DNA of 64,000 nt. It comes from Persephonella sp. IF05-L8 (lineage in GTDB: Bacteria; Aquificota; Aquificia; Aquificales; Hydrogenothermaceae). Positions 35,295-45,872 of this stretch are shown in pieces; positions within the stretch are counted from its first letter, which is position 1; every line of letters begins with the position of its first letter. A program made the translations under genes and the position numbers. Location of the stretch: assembly GCF_000703045.1 (NCBI RefSeq), contig NZ_JNLJ01000001.1:711501-775500 (forward strand). The letters are read 5' to 3'. Below the pieces are notes generated by a model. The model was not told the DNA's origin. It did not search any database and saw nothing but the letters and a program-made list of their open reading frames with translations.

Positions 35295-36373
35295 AAATTA
35301 TCCACATAGTTGAATCATTTGCGGGAGGAGTTTTTGATTTTTTAGTGGATTTAATTAATGGTATGTCTGAGTTCGAACATATTATAGTTCATGGGAAAAG
35401 AGAAAATACACCAGTAGATTATAAAAAATATTTCCCAGAGGAAACAAATTTTTTTTACTGGAAGAATGCAGTTAGAGAAGTTAATCCTAAACAAGATTTG
35501 TTAGCTTTAATCGAACTAATAAATATTTTAAAAAATCAAAAAGATATAGATGTAATACATCTTCACTCTTCAAAGGCGGGTTTTTTAGGAAGATTGGCTA
35601 CGAGAACGTTAGGATTACAGAATAAAGTAGTTTATACTTCACATGGAGTTTCTTTTTTGAGAAAAGATGTTTCTCAATTGAAATTAAAACAATTTGTATG
35701 GTTTGAAAAAATAGCAACTAAATTTGGAGGCAGGGTTATAGCTTGCTCAAAGTCAGAAGCTGAAGAATTTAGAAAATACGGCATAGACGCAAATTATATC
35801 TATAACGGCATAGATATAAATGAGGTTTATAGTTCTAATGCAAATTCTAAAGATAAAGTAATTATAGGAACAGTTGGACGAATTACATATCCAAAAAATC
35901 CAAAATTATTTGATGAAATTGCCAACTATTTTAAATCATTTCCTAATATAAAGTTCTTGTGGATAGGGGATGGAGAATTAAAACATGAATTAAAATCAGA
36001 AAATATAAAAATTACCGGATGGTTAAGCAGAAACCAAGCTTTAGAAAAATTAAAAGAAATAGATATTTATTTATCGACTTCTTTATGGGAAGGTTTACCT
36101 TTATCTGTATTACAAGCTATGGCTCTGTCTAAGCCCTTAATATTAAGTAATTGTGTAGGAAATATAGATTTAGTAGAAAATAATTATAATGGATTTTTAT
36201 TTAAGGATAGGAATGAAGCTATTCGGAGTATAGAAAATTTGTTAGCTGATAAAAATTTAATTCAAAATTTTGGGGAAAATTCTTATAAAATGTATAAAGC
36301 TTATTTTACTTTGAATAAAATGGTAGAAAGCTACAAAAATCTATATCTAAAAATAAAGGAGGGAATATCTTAG
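35291..36373 (+). CDS. Glycosyltransferase family 4
   Basis: 360 residues. It begins MKIIHIVESFAGGVFDFLVD, a frequent start of GT4 capsular/O-antigen enzymes, with HLHSSKAGFLGRLATR in the first domain and IGTVGRITYPKNPKLFDEI opening the second. The EX7E position reads EGLPLSVLQAM, so the second Glu is Gln, a variation seen in active GT4 members. It overlaps the Wzy-like gene by 4 bases (ATGA) and abuts galE. It presumably adds the second or third sugar of the repeat unit. Confidence 0.88.
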   Translation: MKIIHIVESFAGGVFDFLVDLINGMSEFEHIIVHGKRENTPVDYKKYFPEETNFFYWKNAVREVNPKQDLLALIELINILKNQKDIDVIHLHSSKAGFLGRLATRTLGLQNKVVYTSHGVSFLRKDVSQLKLKQFVWFEKIATKFGGRVIACSKSEAEEFRKYGIDANYIYNGIDINEVYSSNANSKDKVIIGTVGRITYPKNPKLFDEIANYFKSFPNIKFLWIGDGELKHELKSENIKITGWLSRNQALEKLKEIDIYLSTSLWEGLPLSVLQAMALSKPLILSNCVGNIDLVENNYNGFLFKDRNEAIRSIENLLADKNLIQNFGENSYKMYKAYFTLNKMVESYKNLYLKIKEGIS

Positions 36374-37348
<975 letters not shown>

Positions 37349-37405
37349 GTTTATAAACGATTATCTACATGTGATAAAATTTTCTTCAAAAAAACTTAGG
37401 TAGAA

Positions 37406-38830
37406 GTGAAGAAAAACAAGCTTAATATTTTATTCCTAATCTTAATAGACGTTTTAGCTTACTATACAACTTTAACTTTTGCTTTTTTAACGAGAAAGGC
37501 TTTAAGTTTTTTATCGGTGGATATCTTAAAATTTTCTTTTGATTATATTCATTTTCTTAAACTCTGGTGGATTCCATTGGTATTTTTGCTTTTTATAGGA
37601 TATGAAAAGTTATATACAAGAAGATTTCCCTTTTGGGATGAAGTTAAACAGATTTTAAAGGCTGTAACTCTTGCTACACTGGTTATATTTGCCATTGTAT
37701 CACTTGGAAAAATTACAAATCAGATTTCCAGATTGACAATAATTTTTATATGGCTTTACGGAATATTCATTTTTCCTATATTCAGGTTATATGGTAAAAA
37801 ACTTCTTTTTAAGGCAGGTTTATGGCAAAAACCTCTTATTATTATAGGTGCAGGGGAGACAGGTATAAAAACTGCTGAAGGATTACTGCAAGATACACAT
37901 ACGGGATATGAGATAATTGGATTTTTAGATGATTTTAAAACCCAAGATATTAGGGTAAAAGATAAAACTTTTCCTATTTTAGGAAAAATAAATGATTTTG
38001 ATAAATTAAATCTTGATATAGATACTGTTGTTGTTGCAATTCCTTCTATGGAAAAAGATAAGCTAACACACCTAATAAACCATTTTCATACAAAGGTAAG
38101 TAGAGTTTTTATAATACCTGATTTACAGGGAGTATCTCTTTTAAATAGTGAGCTATACCATCTTTTTATGCAGCAGCTTTTTATGATACGTATCAATAAC
38201 AATTTAAAATCAAAATTAAATCAAGAACTAAAAAGGGCTTTTGACCTCGTTGTTTCAGTAGCTATGCTCCCGGTTTTACTGCCAGTAATGGCTATAATTG
38301 CCATTATTATAAAATTAGACTCAAAAGGTAATATATTCTTTATCCAAGAAAGACTTGGAAAAAACGGAAGGATTTTCTATTGCTATAAATTTAGAACGAT
38401 GTATGAGAATAACGAAGAAATATTAAACAAATATCTGAAAGAAAATCCTAAAGCTAAACAAGAATGGGACAAATATAAAAAATTGAGAGGATACGATCCT
38501 CGAATAACTCGAATTGGGCGATTTTTACGTAAGACTTCTCTTGATGAACTTCCTCAGATATTTAATGTTTTAAAAGGAGATATGAGTCTTGTTGGACCTC
38601 GTCCATATTTACCAAGAGAAATAGATGATATGGGAGAGTATAAGGATATAATATTAATGTCTCTACCAGGTATTACTGGTCTATGGCAAGTTTCGGGGAG
38701 AAATGAGCTTGAATTCAGAGATAGATTAAAATTAGACACCTGGTATGTGCTGAACTGGTCTTTATGGTTGGATATTGTAATACTTTTCAAAACTATCAAA
38801 GTTGTATTGAAAAGGGAAGGTGCATATTAA
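37406..38830 (+). CDS. wbaP: WbaP-type undecaprenyl-phosphate sugar-1-phosphate transferase
   Basis: 474 residues. It has four to five N-terminal membrane helices, a cytoplasmic nucleotide-binding-like domain (about 140-250, IIGAGETGIKTAEGL) and a C-terminal bacterial sugar transferase domain (about 275-470). That domain has RAFDLVVSVAMLPVLLPV, YKFRTMYENNEE, LDELPQIFNVLKGDMSLVGP and GLWQVSGRNE. It starts the repeat unit by moving a sugar phosphate, commonly galactose-1-P, to undecaprenyl phosphate. The start is GTG at 37406 behind AGGTAG. The next gene overlaps by 11 bases. Confidence 0.93.
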   Translation: MKKNKLNILFLILIDVLAYYTTLTFAFLTRKALSFLSVDILKFSFDYIHFLKLWWIPLVFLLFIGYEKLYTRRFPFWDEVKQILKAVTLATLVIFAIVSLGKITNQISRLTIIFIWLYGIFIFPIFRLYGKKLLFKAGLWQKPLIIIGAGETGIKTAEGLLQDTHTGYEIIGFLDDFKTQDIRVKDKTFPILGKINDFDKLNLDIDTVVVAIPSMEKDKLTHLINHFHTKVSRVFIIPDLQGVSLLNSELYHLFMQQLFMIRINNNLKSKLNQELKRAFDLVVSVAMLPVLLPVMAIIAIIIKLDSKGNIFFIQERLGKNGRIFYCYKFRTMYENNEEILNKYLKENPKAKQEWDKYKKLRGYDPRITRIGRFLRKTSLDELPQIFNVLKGDMSLVGPRPYLPREIDDMGEYKDIILMSLPGITGLWQVSGRNELEFRDRLKLDTWYVLNWSLWLDIVILFKTIKVVLKREGAY

Positions 38831-40019
38831 ATTGAAGAATGTAAACTGGAAAGAAGTGTATATATATCTACTTATTATATCTGCCTTTATTTCTATATCT
38901 GTTTTTGAAGTTTTTGTGGTTATCGGTTTGTTATGGGTTATATTTGAAGTTTTTAAAAAGAAAAAGGAAATATTCAAGGGAAATTTTAGATATCCTCTTG
39001 TTATATATTCAGGAGTTACAGTTGTCTCTACAGCTTTATATGCCCCTAAAATGTTTATTAAATCTCTAGAAGAAGGAATTTTTCAGCTTTTGTATTTTCT
39101 TGATGTTAAATCAGACAAAGAACAAATTAAAAAAATCATTTATTTGTTTTTAACTATTGGAATAATTCTGTCTTTTGTTGTTCTTTATTTTTATATTACA
39201 AAGCATAAAATCAAACCAATATGGGGTGGGGCTTTTGAGGTAGGCCAGTTTTTCGGTATGTTTTCTTTGATGGCATTCTTTGTATCTGTTTATTGTTACA
39301 AACAAAAAAGTAAAAAGACTTTTTTATTTTTTGCCGTGTTTCTATTCTTCTTTGCTATTTTGATTTTTGCACATAAAAGGTCTCCTTTACTTGGTTATTT
39401 GGTGGTGGCTTATTTGTCTATTATTGTCCTCTATAAAAATAAATTGTTTCCAAAAGCACTATTTTGGGGATTTAACATTTTACTTACAATTTCTCTTATA
39501 GGTGGATATATTTATTTGTCAAAGACAGATAAGAGGTTTAAAACTTTTAATGAAATGATTATTGGAGAAAAGCCTTTTAGTTCAAAAACACTGGACATAG
39601 CTGCAAGTGGACGGGTTAGAATAGCAAAAGACGCTATTTTAATAATAAAAAATGATATTAAAAATCACAGATGGACAAATGTCCTTATTGGACACGGAAT
39701 AAGGTCGGGATATTACTTACCCCATAAATATAGCTGGAAATCACTAACAAAATATGAATCTATATTTATATTGTCTGAATTCATAGAAAAAGGATTGATA
39801 GGATTGTTGGCCATCTTAGCAATATTCTTCTTGGCTTTCAAAAAATTTTTAACTGTTAAAATTCAAAATGTAGAAGATGTATTTATCCTTGGTATATTTG
39901 TACCATTGCTTATTCATCTTGTTGGATCTATATTTACTTTCTTTTGGGATGCGTTGCTTCCCATGTATTTGCTTTTATTTAAGATTGGAGAGATGTATTT
40001 TGATAGTAAAAAAATGTAG
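38820..40019 (+). CDS. O-antigen ligase/polymerase family membrane protein
   Basis: 399 residues with about 10-11 membrane helices. The large periplasmic loop near residues 235-330 carries AHKRSPLLGYLVVAYLSI before it and IGHGIRSGYYLPHKYSWKS within it. The pattern of an R near a helix start and an H in the loop is that of the WaaL/Wzy (O-antigen ligase) superfamily. The start is GTG at 38820; a TTG at 38832 is an alternative. With another polymerase-like protein at 34191, one may polymerise and the other ligate to lipid A core; I cannot assign them. Confidence 0.8.
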   Translation: MHIKLKNVNWKEVYIYLLIISAFISISVFEVFVVIGLLWVIFEVFKKKKEIFKGNFRYPLVIYSGVTVVSTALYAPKMFIKSLEEGIFQLLYFLDVKSDKEQIKKIIYLFLTIGIILSFVVLYFYITKHKIKPIWGGAFEVGQFFGMFSLMAFFVSVYCYKQKSKKTFLFFAVFLFFFAILIFAHKRSPLLGYLVVAYLSIIVLYKNKLFPKALFWGFNILLTISLIGGYIYLSKTDKRFKTFNEMIIGEKPFSSKTLDIAASGRVRIAKDAILIIKNDIKNHRWTNVLIGHGIRSGYYLPHKYSWKSLTKYESIFILSEFIEKGLIGLLAILAIFFLAFKKFLTVKIQNVEDVFILGIFVPLLIHLVGSIFTFFWDALLPMYLLLFKIGEMYFDSKKM

Positions 40020-40031
40020 GTTAGGCTATTT

Positions 40032-40886
40032 TTAGCTCATATTTTCCTCATGTCTTTTGCGGGCGTTTTCTATCCATTCTTTTAAGAAGGCAAGGAATAT
40101 ACCTAAAAATAGACCTGATACTGAAGCAACAGCAATTATTAAAGCTTTTTTAGGTTTTGTTGGTTTTTTGGGAATTGTTGGGGACACAGATAATTCAAAA
40201 CCTTTAAGCTCCTGTAGTTTTAACTGAAGTTGTGTTATCCGTTGAGAAATCTCCAGAATTTTTGCATCAATGTCAGCAGGATTAAAGCTGAAGTTCTGAA
40301 TTTTGCCTTCCTGAATATTTTTTAATATCAAATCTTTTGTCTTTTTCATGTTTTCAAGCTCTGATTGGCTAATGTTAATTAGTTGTGCAAGTTTTTCTTT
40401 TTCTATTTTTAATTTTTCTTTTATGTATGGGTAGTTATTTAAATAATCTAATATCTTAGATGATATGACAGGAATAAGATTTGATTGGTTTGTTTCAATA
40501 TGAATTTTTATTATTTCTTTGTTATTTCTTAGCTTTTCTGGATTTATGTCCTTTATTTTCCTTAGATTGTTTTCAGGCAAATCCAATGTTTTAGATAATT
40601 CTGTATAGTTTTCCTCTTTTAATTTATTATGAAGGTTTCTAATAAGACTTGAGGTTTCCTCTACTGATACGATATATTTAGGAATTCTTATATAAAATTC
40701 CATAGAATAGATAGGTGTAGCTATCAATATATATCCTACTGCTATGAGTAAAAATAATAAAAATGTTAGGAAAACGGTTTTCCATCTTTTTTTTAGAACC
40801 AGATATAATTCATAAATGTCAATTTCATCTTCCTGGTAGTAAATAATATTTTGATTTTCTACCGGAATTGGTTTGTTTTTTTCCAT
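40032..40886 (-). CDS. wzz: Wzz-type chain-length determinant protein
   Basis: 284 residues with the classical two-helix layout. A cytoplasmic N terminus is followed by TM1 (about 37-58, VFLTFLLFLLIAVGYILIA), a long periplasmic coiled-coil domain, and a Pro-rich TM2 region with SPTIPKKPTKPKKALIIAVA. It has no BY-kinase domain. It sets polysaccharide length, which fits a Wzx/Wzy O-antigen route. It is convergent with the ligase-like gene with 12 bases between stops and is transcribed separately from the rest of the locus. Confidence 0.9.
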   Translation of the reverse strand: MEKNKPIPVENQNIIYYQEDEIDIYELYLVLKKRWKTVFLTFLLFLLIAVGYILIATPIYSMEFYIRIPKYIVSVEETSSLIRNLHNKLKEENYTELSKTLDLPENNLRKIKDINPEKLRNNKEIIKIHIETNQSNLIPVISSKILDYLNNYPYIKEKLKIEKEKLAQLINISQSELENMKKTKDLILKNIQEGKIQNFSFNPADIDAKILEISQRITQLQLKLQELKGFELSVSPTIPKKPTKPKKALIIAVASVSGLFLGIFLAFLKEWIENARKRHEENMS

Positions 40887-40932
40887 TACACCTCACGATA
40901 GTAGAAATGTTAGAAACAAATATTATAACACT

Positions 40933-41775
40933 TTATGAGAGGAAATCTTTGAGATGTTTTTTTATCGCAAGGGTTCTTAGCTTCTTCAGTGCTCTTTGCT
41001 CCAGCTGTCTGACCCTTTCCCGTGATATACCAAGAATTTCTCCTACTTCTGTTAGTGTTTTGGGTTCTTCTCCTTTTAGACCAAATCTGTATTCTATGAT
41101 TGCCCTTTCCCTTTCATCAAGAGCGTTAAGGAGTTTGTTTAATTCCTTATGTAAAGATTCCTCAACTATATCTTTTTCTACATCTTCTGTTCCTTTTTTG
41201 GAAATAATGTCTAATAATGTTAAATCTTCCTCTTCTCCCAGAGGTTTATCAAGGGAGTAAGGCATTCTAACCACTTGCAGAGCATTTCTGACTTTTTTGG
41301 GAGATGCATCCACTTCTTTGGCTATTTCTTCTATAGTAGGTTCCCTTTTGAGCTGTTCTTTTAATTTTTCGTATGTTTCCTTTACCTTGCTAATAAATAG
41401 CGACTCTTTTACTGGAATTCTAACTGCCCCTGTTTGCTGGAATATGGTCTGCATAATAGCCTGCCTAATCCACCATACCGCATAAGAGATAAATTTGACA
41501 TCTCTGTCTGGGTCAAATCTTTTAGCTGCTTCTATTAGGCCGAGATTTCCGGCAGCTATCAGGTCTGTAAGAGGGACACCCCAACCCATAAAATTTTTGG
41601 CTACATTTACAACAAATCTGAGATTACCCTCTACTAACTTTTTTAGGGCTTCTTTATCCCCTTTCTTAGCCCTTCTGGCAAGTTCTTTTTCTTCTTCAGG
41701 GCTGAGAAGGGGATGTTCAGCCATTTTTTGTATGTATAAGTTTAAGGTGGTTTGTTCTTTATCTGAATCAGCCAT
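40933..41775 (-). CDS. Sigma-70 family RNA polymerase sigma factor (group 2, RpoS/RpoD-like)
   Basis: 280 residues holding regions 1.2 to 4.2 without the long N-terminal acidic domain of primary sigma. Region 2 includes NLRFVVNVAKNF, DLIAAGNLGLIEAAKRFD and SYAVWWIRQAI. Region 4.2 is the helix-turn-helix TEVGEILGISRERVRQLEQR. Size and the retained region 1.2 point to a group 2 factor, comparable in length to an RpoS-type factor, rather than RpoH or FliA, but I cannot settle this by eye. An RBS GAGGGG precedes the ATG. It sits between wzz and aspS, so it may govern stress or surface genes; this is speculative. Confidence 0.9.
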   Translation of the reverse strand: MADSDKEQTTLNLYIQKMAEHPLLSPEEEKELARRAKKGDKEALKKLVEGNLRFVVNVAKNFMGWGVPLTDLIAAGNLGLIEAAKRFDPDRDVKFISYAVWWIRQAIMQTIFQQTGAVRIPVKESLFISKVKETYEKLKEQLKREPTIEEIAKEVDASPKKVRNALQVVRMPYSLDKPLGEEEDLTLLDIISKKGTEDVEKDIVEESLHKELNKLLNALDERERAIIEYRFGLKGEEPKTLTEVGEILGISRERVRQLEQRALKKLRTLAIKKHLKDFLS

Positions 41776-41851
41776 AATATCCCCTCAGCTTTTTTAATAC
41801 AAGTTAGGAATAATTATTAATAAAAACTATGATATATCTCAATTAATAAAA

Positions 41852-43669
41852 TTAAGTTTCTTCTTCAGGTATTTCAACTTCTATACCAAGTTCCTCAAGC
41901 TGCTCTGGTCTTACATAGTCTGGAGCTCCAGCAAGAGGACATATACCTTTTTGTGTTTTTGGGAAAGCAATAACTTCCCTGATACTATCGGAGCCTGTCA
42001 TGAGGGCAACAAGCCTATCCAAACCAAATGCAAGGCCACCATGGGGAGGTGCACCGTATTTGAGGGCTGTAACCAGAAAGCCAAATCTTTCCTCTGCCTC
42101 TTCATCTGATATACCTATTAGTTCAAATATCTTTTTCTGGACATCCGGTCTATGAATACGGATAGAGCCTCCGGCGATTTCTTCTCCATTTAGAACAAGG
42201 TCGTAGGCACGGGATTTAAATGAAAGTGCTATTTCTTTGTTCTGTATAGCCTCATCTAATTTTTCTATATCTTCCTCTTTAGGAGATGTAAATGGGTGGT
42301 GCAGGGCAACAAGTCTGTTCTCCTCCTCATCCCACTCAAGCAGTGGGAAATCCACTATCCATACAAACTCCCATCTGCCTTCCGGGATAAGGTTCATCAT
42401 TTCTGCAATATGCTTTCTTAAAAATCCTAAAACTCTGTGGGTTGTTTCAGGGGTATCTGCTATGAATACAAGCAGGTCTCCGTTTTCTGCTTCCATTATA
42501 TTTTTGAGTTTGTCTAACTGCTCTTCTGTGAAAAATTTGACTATGGGGGATTGTAATGAGCCATCTTCATTTATTTTTATCCATGCCATTCCTTTTGCGC
42601 CGAATTTTTGGGCATATTCCGTAAGTCCATCTATCTCTTTTCTGGACAGTTTTGCACCGCCTTTTATGTTAATTCCTTTTACCAGTCCACCGCTCTGGGC
42701 AACTGCTTTAAATACTTTAAACTCAACTTCTTTTGCCAGCTCTGTTAAATCCTTTAGCTCAAGTCCGTATCTGAGGTCTGGCTTGTCTGTGCCATATTTG
42801 TTTATTGCTTCTTCATAACTCATTCTTCTGATAGGAAGTTTAACTTCAATTCCAAGGAGTTTTTTAAATAAAAAGTGAACCAGACCTTCTGTCAAAGTCA
42901 TAACATCTTCTTCTGTAACAAAGGACATCTCATAGTCTATCTGGGTAAATTCTGGCTGTCTGTCTTTTCTCAGGTCTTCATCCCTGAAGCATTTTACGAT
43001 TTGAAAATATCTTTCTATACCTGCGACCATTAATATCTGTTTAAAAAGCTGTGGGGATTGGGGAAGTGCATAGAATTTGCCATGTTCCAGTCTGGAAGGA
43101 ACCAGAAAGTCCCTTGCTCCCTCTGGAGTTGATTTGGTAAGCATAGGAGTTTCAACTTCCATAAATCCATGTCCAACCAGATATTCCCTTGTTGCCTGAT
43201 AGACCTCATGCCTAAGCATGAGTTTTTTTAGCATTTCAGGTCTTCTAAGGTCTAAGTATCTGTATTTAAGCCTTACTTCTTCATGGACATTTATATTGTC
43301 TTCTATTGGGAATGGTAATATATCGCAGGTGTTTAGTATTCTTAGCTCTTCCACAGCAACTTCTATTGTTCCTGTGGATATTTTAGGGTTTTCTGTGCCG
43401 GCAGGTCTTCTGTTTACTCTACCTCTGACGGCAAGAACATATTCAGACCTTACTTTTTTTGCCTTTTCATAGGCTTCTTTAGGACTTTTTGAAGGGTCTA
43501 TTACAATCTGGACTATCCCTTCTTTATCCCTTAGATTTATAAAAATAACTCCTCCGTGGTCTCTAACGCTATCAGCCCATCCAAGAAGTCTGACTTCATC
43601 CCCTATATTGTTTTCTGTAAGTTCACCACAAAAATAATCCCTTTTAAAATCACCAAGCTGGTCTAACAT
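41852..43669 (-). CDS. aspS: Aspartyl-tRNA synthetase, bacterial type
   Basis: 605-residue class II synthetase with the bacterial layout. There is an OB-fold anticodon domain at the N terminus (GDEVRLLGWADSVRDHGGVI), then the catalytic core with motif 2 in CFRDEDLRKDRQPEFTQIDY and the bacterial GAD insertion in the middle. Motif 3 is at the end in GLAFGLDRLVALM. Length matches bacterial, not archaeal, AspRS. A candidate extended -10 promoter lies about 40 bases upstream, near the stop of the GH15 gene. Confidence 0.97.
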   Translation of the reverse strand: MLDQLGDFKRDYFCGELTENNIGDEVRLLGWADSVRDHGGVIFINLRDKEGIVQIVIDPSKSPKEAYEKAKKVRSEYVLAVRGRVNRRPAGTENPKISTGTIEVAVEELRILNTCDILPFPIEDNINVHEEVRLKYRYLDLRRPEMLKKLMLRHEVYQATREYLVGHGFMEVETPMLTKSTPEGARDFLVPSRLEHGKFYALPQSPQLFKQILMVAGIERYFQIVKCFRDEDLRKDRQPEFTQIDYEMSFVTEEDVMTLTEGLVHFLFKKLLGIEVKLPIRRMSYEEAINKYGTDKPDLRYGLELKDLTELAKEVEFKVFKAVAQSGGLVKGINIKGGAKLSRKEIDGLTEYAQKFGAKGMAWIKINEDGSLQSPIVKFFTEEQLDKLKNIMEAENGDLLVFIADTPETTHRVLGFLRKHIAEMMNLIPEGRWEFVWIVDFPLLEWDEEENRLVALHHPFTSPKEEDIEKLDEAIQNKEIALSFKSRAYDLVLNGEEIAGGSIRIHRPDVQKKIFELIGISDEEAEERFGFLVTALKYGAPPHGGLAFGLDRLVALMTGSDSIREVIAFPKTQKGICPLAGAPDYVRPEQLEELGIEVEIPEEET

Positions 43670-43707
43670 TTACTTCCTCTCTTTGTTATTTTTTTTTGAG
43701 AATAATT

Positions 43708-43733
43708 ATTATACCACTGGCAGTTATGCCAGT
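43708..43733 (-). promoter_or_regulatory. Extended -10 promoter and dyad upstream of aspS
   Basis: On the minus strand TGGTATAAT (-10 hexamer at 43708-43713) lies 39 bases before the aspS ATG. A 7-bp dyad ACTGGCA/TGCCAGT (43716-43733) sits where -35 contacts would be and overlaps the GH15 stop. It could be an operator, or in the + direction, with the TTTTT that follows it, a terminator-like hairpin. Confidence 0.4.
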
Positions 43734-45634
43734 TTTTCGTTTAGGTTCTGGATTGTCCAGCAGAATGCTGCATGAGACCATGTGAGTGGCATAACTGATA
43801 AAGGTTCCCCTGTAAGTGGGTTGTATTGCTCTGCCAGTAATCCTGCAGGAGATTGCCTTTCTACAGCCCATTTTATCAGCTCAAGTGCTTCTTCTATCTG
43901 GTTCATAGATAGTAGCCAGTCTGCATACCACATTGTTGTTATTATCCATGGATTTCCCGGATAATTTGCATCTATTCTGTGGTATTTATCTCCTTCAAAT
44001 CTGGCTATACCGCCAATACCAACATTTACCCAGAGTTTTTCCTTTATGGCGCTAAATGTATTGATTACTCTGTAATCGGTAGGTGGCAGCATACCTGTAA
44101 AATAAACAGCTGCAAGAGATGCATCAACAGTTGTGTCATAAATTCTGTTTCCATTTTTATCTATGGTTATCATTTTTATAAATCTGTTTAATTTATGGTC
44201 ATACATATTTTTTAAGGTTGCTTCTTTTACTTTTCTGGCTGCCTTTTCATACTTGTGGGCTTCTTCTGTATTTCCTGTTAAATGGGCAAGTTTTGAGGCA
44301 GAGTTCAATCCTGCGTAAACAGTGGCACAGGTATAGGTAAGAATTCCCCGTCTTTCTTCCCAGGGGTCGTAGCTTTCCCTTGGTAAGCCTTCTTCATTTG
44401 TGTATTCAATCATAAACTCTGCTGCTGGTCTAACCAGTTTGTTGTAAATTCGGTCTATAAACTCAATGTCCTTTGTAATTTTGTAATGATGGTAAAGCGC
44501 CCATATTGTAAGAGCTGTTTCGTCTTCCTGAATAGGTAGTTGTGGAGAACCGTTTTCGTCAATCCATGGATGCCATGATGAACCAAATGAACCATCAGGA
44601 AGATATTTTTGCAGGAAATATCCTTTTTTTGTTATGGTTCTGGCAGCAAACTCAAAAAACTTCTTTGTTGTATTTCCATATCCTGCTCTATCCATTGCCA
44701 TTACTATAAAAGCATTATCCCGTGGCCATGAATAGCTGTAATGGTCTTTATTAAAACGATTAAAAATACTGGAATCGGAAGAGGCTATTATTGCACCATT
44801 TCTATCTATATGGGCTTTTATTATGTGTAAACTCTGGTTATAAAGTTTCTGTATTTTTGTATCCATTGAGATTTTTAATGGATTTTTCTCGTTTAGCCAT
44901 GCTTTATGGAATATCTCTGTTTCTTCAATGATATGCTCAATAGTATCAGCCAAAATTCTGTTTTGTTTCTCCTCCAAATCATCAAAGTTATGTCCTGCAA
45001 TTATGTAATAGTAAAAAGTATGATTATCTCCAAGCTCAAATTCGTAGGCAATGGCAGTATCTATATCACCTCTGGCTATTGGATTTTTATCCAGTTTTCC
45101 TTTTTTAATCTGATTTAGTGATGAATTATTTTTGTGGGAGATTGTATATTCTGTGATTTCAGGAAAAATGCCTGTCAGAAGGTATGTTTTTTCTCTGTAA
45201 TGAACCAGTCCTTTAAGGGTTGGGTGATAAAGGGCTGTGTTGCCAATAGGAGTTTCGTATAGCTGAAAATCATGATAAAAGTAAAATTTTATTTTCTTAG
45301 AGGCCTTCTCTAAATTTTTCAGATTTATTTTTCTGATAAAAACAGGTAGATATTTATGAATTACATCATTTATTGTTATTTTTATGGAATGTTCCGTATT
45401 TACAGCCTCAATATCTGTAATTAGTGTATTTTCTTTGTAAGAAAATTTAATCTCAAATTTATCCATAGAAAGTAGATGTCCGTCCACTTCCACAAATATA
45501 TGGTTTTTATTACCACCTGAATGGTTATACTGCCCCACGTATGGAAAATATAAATCTCTGATTGACAGATATTTATCTATGTTGATAAAAAAATAACCGT
45601 TTGACAGAACTGCTTCCCTGTACATCCTATCCAC
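43724..45634 (-). CDS. Glycoside hydrolase family 15 (glucoamylase/dextranase-like)
   Basis: 636 residues. An N-terminal beta-sandwich-like domain (about 1-260) is followed by an (alpha/alpha)6 barrel typical of GH15. Diagnostic pieces are SYSWPRDNAFIVMAMDRAGY, the general acid in DPWEERRGILTYT, and the base in LLAEQYNPLTGEP. No signal peptide is visible, so it acts in the cytoplasm, probably on glycogen or malto-oligosaccharides, or on trehalose as some GH15 do. Its start overlaps moaD by 8 bases. Confidence 0.92.
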   Translation of the reverse strand: MDRMYREAVLSNGYFFINIDKYLSIRDLYFPYVGQYNHSGGNKNHIFVEVDGHLLSMDKFEIKFSYKENTLITDIEAVNTEHSIKITINDVIHKYLPVFIRKINLKNLEKASKKIKFYFYHDFQLYETPIGNTALYHPTLKGLVHYREKTYLLTGIFPEITEYTISHKNNSSLNQIKKGKLDKNPIARGDIDTAIAYEFELGDNHTFYYYIIAGHNFDDLEEKQNRILADTIEHIIEETEIFHKAWLNEKNPLKISMDTKIQKLYNQSLHIIKAHIDRNGAIIASSDSSIFNRFNKDHYSYSWPRDNAFIVMAMDRAGYGNTTKKFFEFAARTITKKGYFLQKYLPDGSFGSSWHPWIDENGSPQLPIQEDETALTIWALYHHYKITKDIEFIDRIYNKLVRPAAEFMIEYTNEEGLPRESYDPWEERRGILTYTCATVYAGLNSASKLAHLTGNTEEAHKYEKAARKVKEATLKNMYDHKLNRFIKMITIDKNGNRIYDTTVDASLAAVYFTGMLPPTDYRVINTFSAIKEKLWVNVGIGGIARFEGDKYHRIDANYPGNPWIITTMWYADWLLSMNQIEEALELIKWAVERQSPAGLLAEQYNPLTGEPLSVMPLTWSHAAFCWTIQNLNEKLA

Positions 45635-45872
45635 CGCTAACAGGCGGTATTATTGCCACAGTATCTCCTTCTTTAAGTTTCTGGTCTGTGGAAGCATACT
45701 CTTCATTGACTGCAAACATAGAGTTTTGAAGGGAGTTTTTTATCTGTGGATATTTCTCAGATAAAAGTTTTATAAGGTCATTAACAGTAGAATTTTCCGA
45801 CAGTTCAATATCTTCTGAAGGCAGACCTATTTTATCTTTTACAGAGGAAAAGTATAAAACCTTAATCCTCAA
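45627..45872 (-). CDS. moaD: Molybdopterin synthase small subunit, MoaD/ThiS-like
   Basis: 81-residue ubiquitin-fold sulfur carrier ending VSGG; the terminal Gly-Gly is thiocarboxylated in molybdopterin synthesis. VLYFSSVKDKIGLPSEDIEL and TVAIIPPVSGG are typical. The partner moaE is not in the window. It overlaps both neighbours (8 bases into GH15, 11 into the reductase gene), so this is a co-translated chain of unrelated functions. Confidence 0.92.
   Translation of the reverse strand: MRIKVLYFSSVKDKIGLPSEDIELSENSTVNDLIKLLSEKYPQIKNSLQNSMFAVNEEYASTDQKLKEGDTVAIIPPVSGG

Noticed and set aside
37349-37405. Weak inverted repeat TTATC/GATAA after galE as a terminator
   Set aside because: Five pairs only and no GC-rich stem; wbaP follows at once.
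40020-40031. Short GCTA/TAGC hairpin between the ligase-like gene and wzz
   Set aside because: Four pairs are not enough to claim a terminator.
43686-43871. 61-codon minus-strand frame overlapping the GH15 3' end
   Set aside because: It overlaps the conserved GH15 C terminus in another frame and has no family features.
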